Shown here: positions 4,413 through 5,031 of the stretch, piece after piece | Layout of the letters: every line of letters starts with the position of its first letter | Position numbering within the stretch: position 1 is the first letter of the stretch | NCBI GenBank assembly: GCA_021324035.1 | Contig: JAJPJU010000127.1 | Span: forward strand, 1 to 5,031 | Reading direction: 5' to 3' | Origin: Spartobacteria bacterium | GTDB taxonomy: Bacteria > Verrucomicrobiota > Verrucomicrobiia > Chthoniobacterales > UBA10450 | DNA length: 5,031 nucleotides | The notes under the pieces: model-generated | Seen by the model: the letters and a program-made list of their open reading frames with translations, nothing else | Database searches by the model: none | Told to the model about the DNA's origin: nothing | Program-made: the position numbers and the translations under genes

Positions 4413-5031
4413 AATGAGACGCGCTGGAATCAATCGCGGCCAGCGCCTGTTCGGGCCGGGCCCGGACCGCGATGTTCTCCGTCAGATTGACCCACCGCAC
4501 GGTTCCTGAGGAGTCGACATAAAACTCAGCCGGGCGCGCGATGTCCTTGCCTTTCGGCCCGGCGCCGGGATGCAGAACATCATAACGTTTTATAACGGCG
4601 GCATCGCTGTCGGAGAGGAGTGGAAATGTGTAACCCATTTTTTTCGCGTGACGTTGGCTGACATCGCTCGGATCAACGCTAATCGCGACGATCTGCACTC
4701 CACGCGATTTGAAGTCCGCCAAATGTTTCTGGAAACTCCGCAACTCGGAGTTACAAAGTGGTCACCAGTAGCCGCGGTAAAAAATTACCACCGCGCCATT
4801 GGGCGAAAGCAGATTGGCAAGCGAGACCTGCTTTCCGCTTTCATCCGGCAAAGAAAACTCCGGGGCCTTCTCCCCCACCCGCGGCGCCTGTGCGGAAAGT
4901 GGAACCTGCTTTAGGACATAAAAGATTTCGTAACTGAAGGAAGCGAACAAAAGCAATGCGAGGGCGGTGAAGATCGAGCCGAATACTTTGCCGCGATAAA
5001 GTTGCGGCCTTCCAAACGCGCGAAACAAACC
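4411..5031 (-). CDS. Membrane-anchored peroxiredoxin-like selenoprotein (UxxC), in-frame UGA
   Basis: One reading frame runs from the right edge to TAA at 4413-4411, broken only by TGA at 4764-4762. Numbered from a possible TTG start at 5028 it has 205 residues; the frame stays open to the edge, so the N-terminus may lie outside. Order: basic N-terminus, one membrane helix (about 15-38), linker, then a redoxin (AhpC/TSA) domain with GEKAPEFSLPDESGK (52-66) and AVVIFYRGYW (79-88). The TGA is residue 89, followed by PLCNSELRSFQ, so it stands at the first cysteine of the family motif W-C-P-x-C; the second, Cys92, is kept. The second half is fully conserved: GVQIVAISVDP, FPLLSD, LHPGAGP, ARPAEFYVD, VRWVNLTEN. 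I infer selenocysteine at 89 and a thiol/selenol peroxidase or disulfide-reductase role outside the cytoplasmic membrane. UGA is followed by C, a context that terminates weakly. A SECIS-like hairpin follows. Alternatives are a nonsense mutation or sequence error. Automatic annotation would split it at 4762 and 4743. Confidence 0.85.
4734..4764 (-). promoter_or_regulatory. Bacterial SECIS-like element following the in-frame UGA
   Basis: After the TGA (4764-4762) and nine spacer bases, AACTCCG (4752-4746) pairs perfectly with CGGAGTT (4740-4734) around the pentaloop AGTTG (4745-4741). The loop begins 17 nt after the UGA and has G at its second position. From family knowledge, bacterial SECIS elements are stem-loops within the coding region just after the UGA, with the apical loop about 16-37 nt downstream and a G in the first two loop positions; SelB binds the loop and delivers Sec-tRNA. 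All of these are met. The stem also codes for the family-like residues NSELRS, so part of the sequence is under protein constraint. Confidence 0.75.

Noticed and set aside
4762..4764. Genome-wide UGA reassignment to Trp or Gly
   Set aside because: The UGA at 1706-1708 ends the deacetylase at the family's normal C-terminus, and neither Trp nor Gly would fit the active-site cysteine position.
4411..5028. Reading the right end as two separate genes (stop at 4762 and start at 4743)
   Set aside because: Both parts are in the same frame, together form one redoxin domain, and the first would end just before the active site.

Overview
The window looks like chromosomal sequence from a free-living Gram-negative bacterium with moderately high GC. 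The species cannot be read off the sequence. The small exported protein, the double-hairpin repeat and the scarcity of Shine-Dalgarno sequences remind me of Verrucomicrobiota (soil Chthoniobacterales type); that placement is an inference from memory, not a search result.

Layout from left to right: a family 2 glycosyltransferase on the minus strand (1-652, C-terminus outside the window); a short divergent gap holding a strong leftward terminator (723-760); a class I/II-type histone deacetylase-family hydrolase on plus (851-1708); a small exported protein of unknown function on minus (1673-2134), whose 3' end overlaps the deacetylase 3' end and whose start codon lies 5 nt behind a tRNA-Pro(GGG) gene (2140-2213); the universal GTPase/ATPase ychF on plus (2316-3440); a 65-nt double-hairpin repeat directly after the ychF stop (3441-3505); a coiled-coil protein with a C4 zinc ribbon on minus (3514-4281); an AT-rich spacer with several inverted repeats; and a membrane-anchored peroxiredoxin-like gene on minus (4411-5031, N-terminus possibly outside the window).

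The main result is at the right end. The peroxiredoxin-like gene would normally be reported as two unrelated fragments because of a TGA at 4764-4762. The TGA is in frame, it stands exactly where this family has the first cysteine of its W-C-P-x-C active site, the frame is intact on both sides, and a perfect 7-bp hairpin with an AGUUG loop follows at the distance expected of a bacterial SECIS element. The simplest reading is one selenoprotein with a U-P-L-C redox centre, tethered to the outer face of the inner membrane. The UGA that ends the deacetylase gene falls at that family's expected C-terminus, so a genome-wide change in UGA meaning is unlikely.

The genes are mostly housekeeping or of independent function; apart from the same-strand peroxiredoxin and zinc-ribbon genes, nothing here forms a clear operon. 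No CRISPR array, transposase, phage gene or replication origin is visible, and no stretch over 300 bases lacks a gene.
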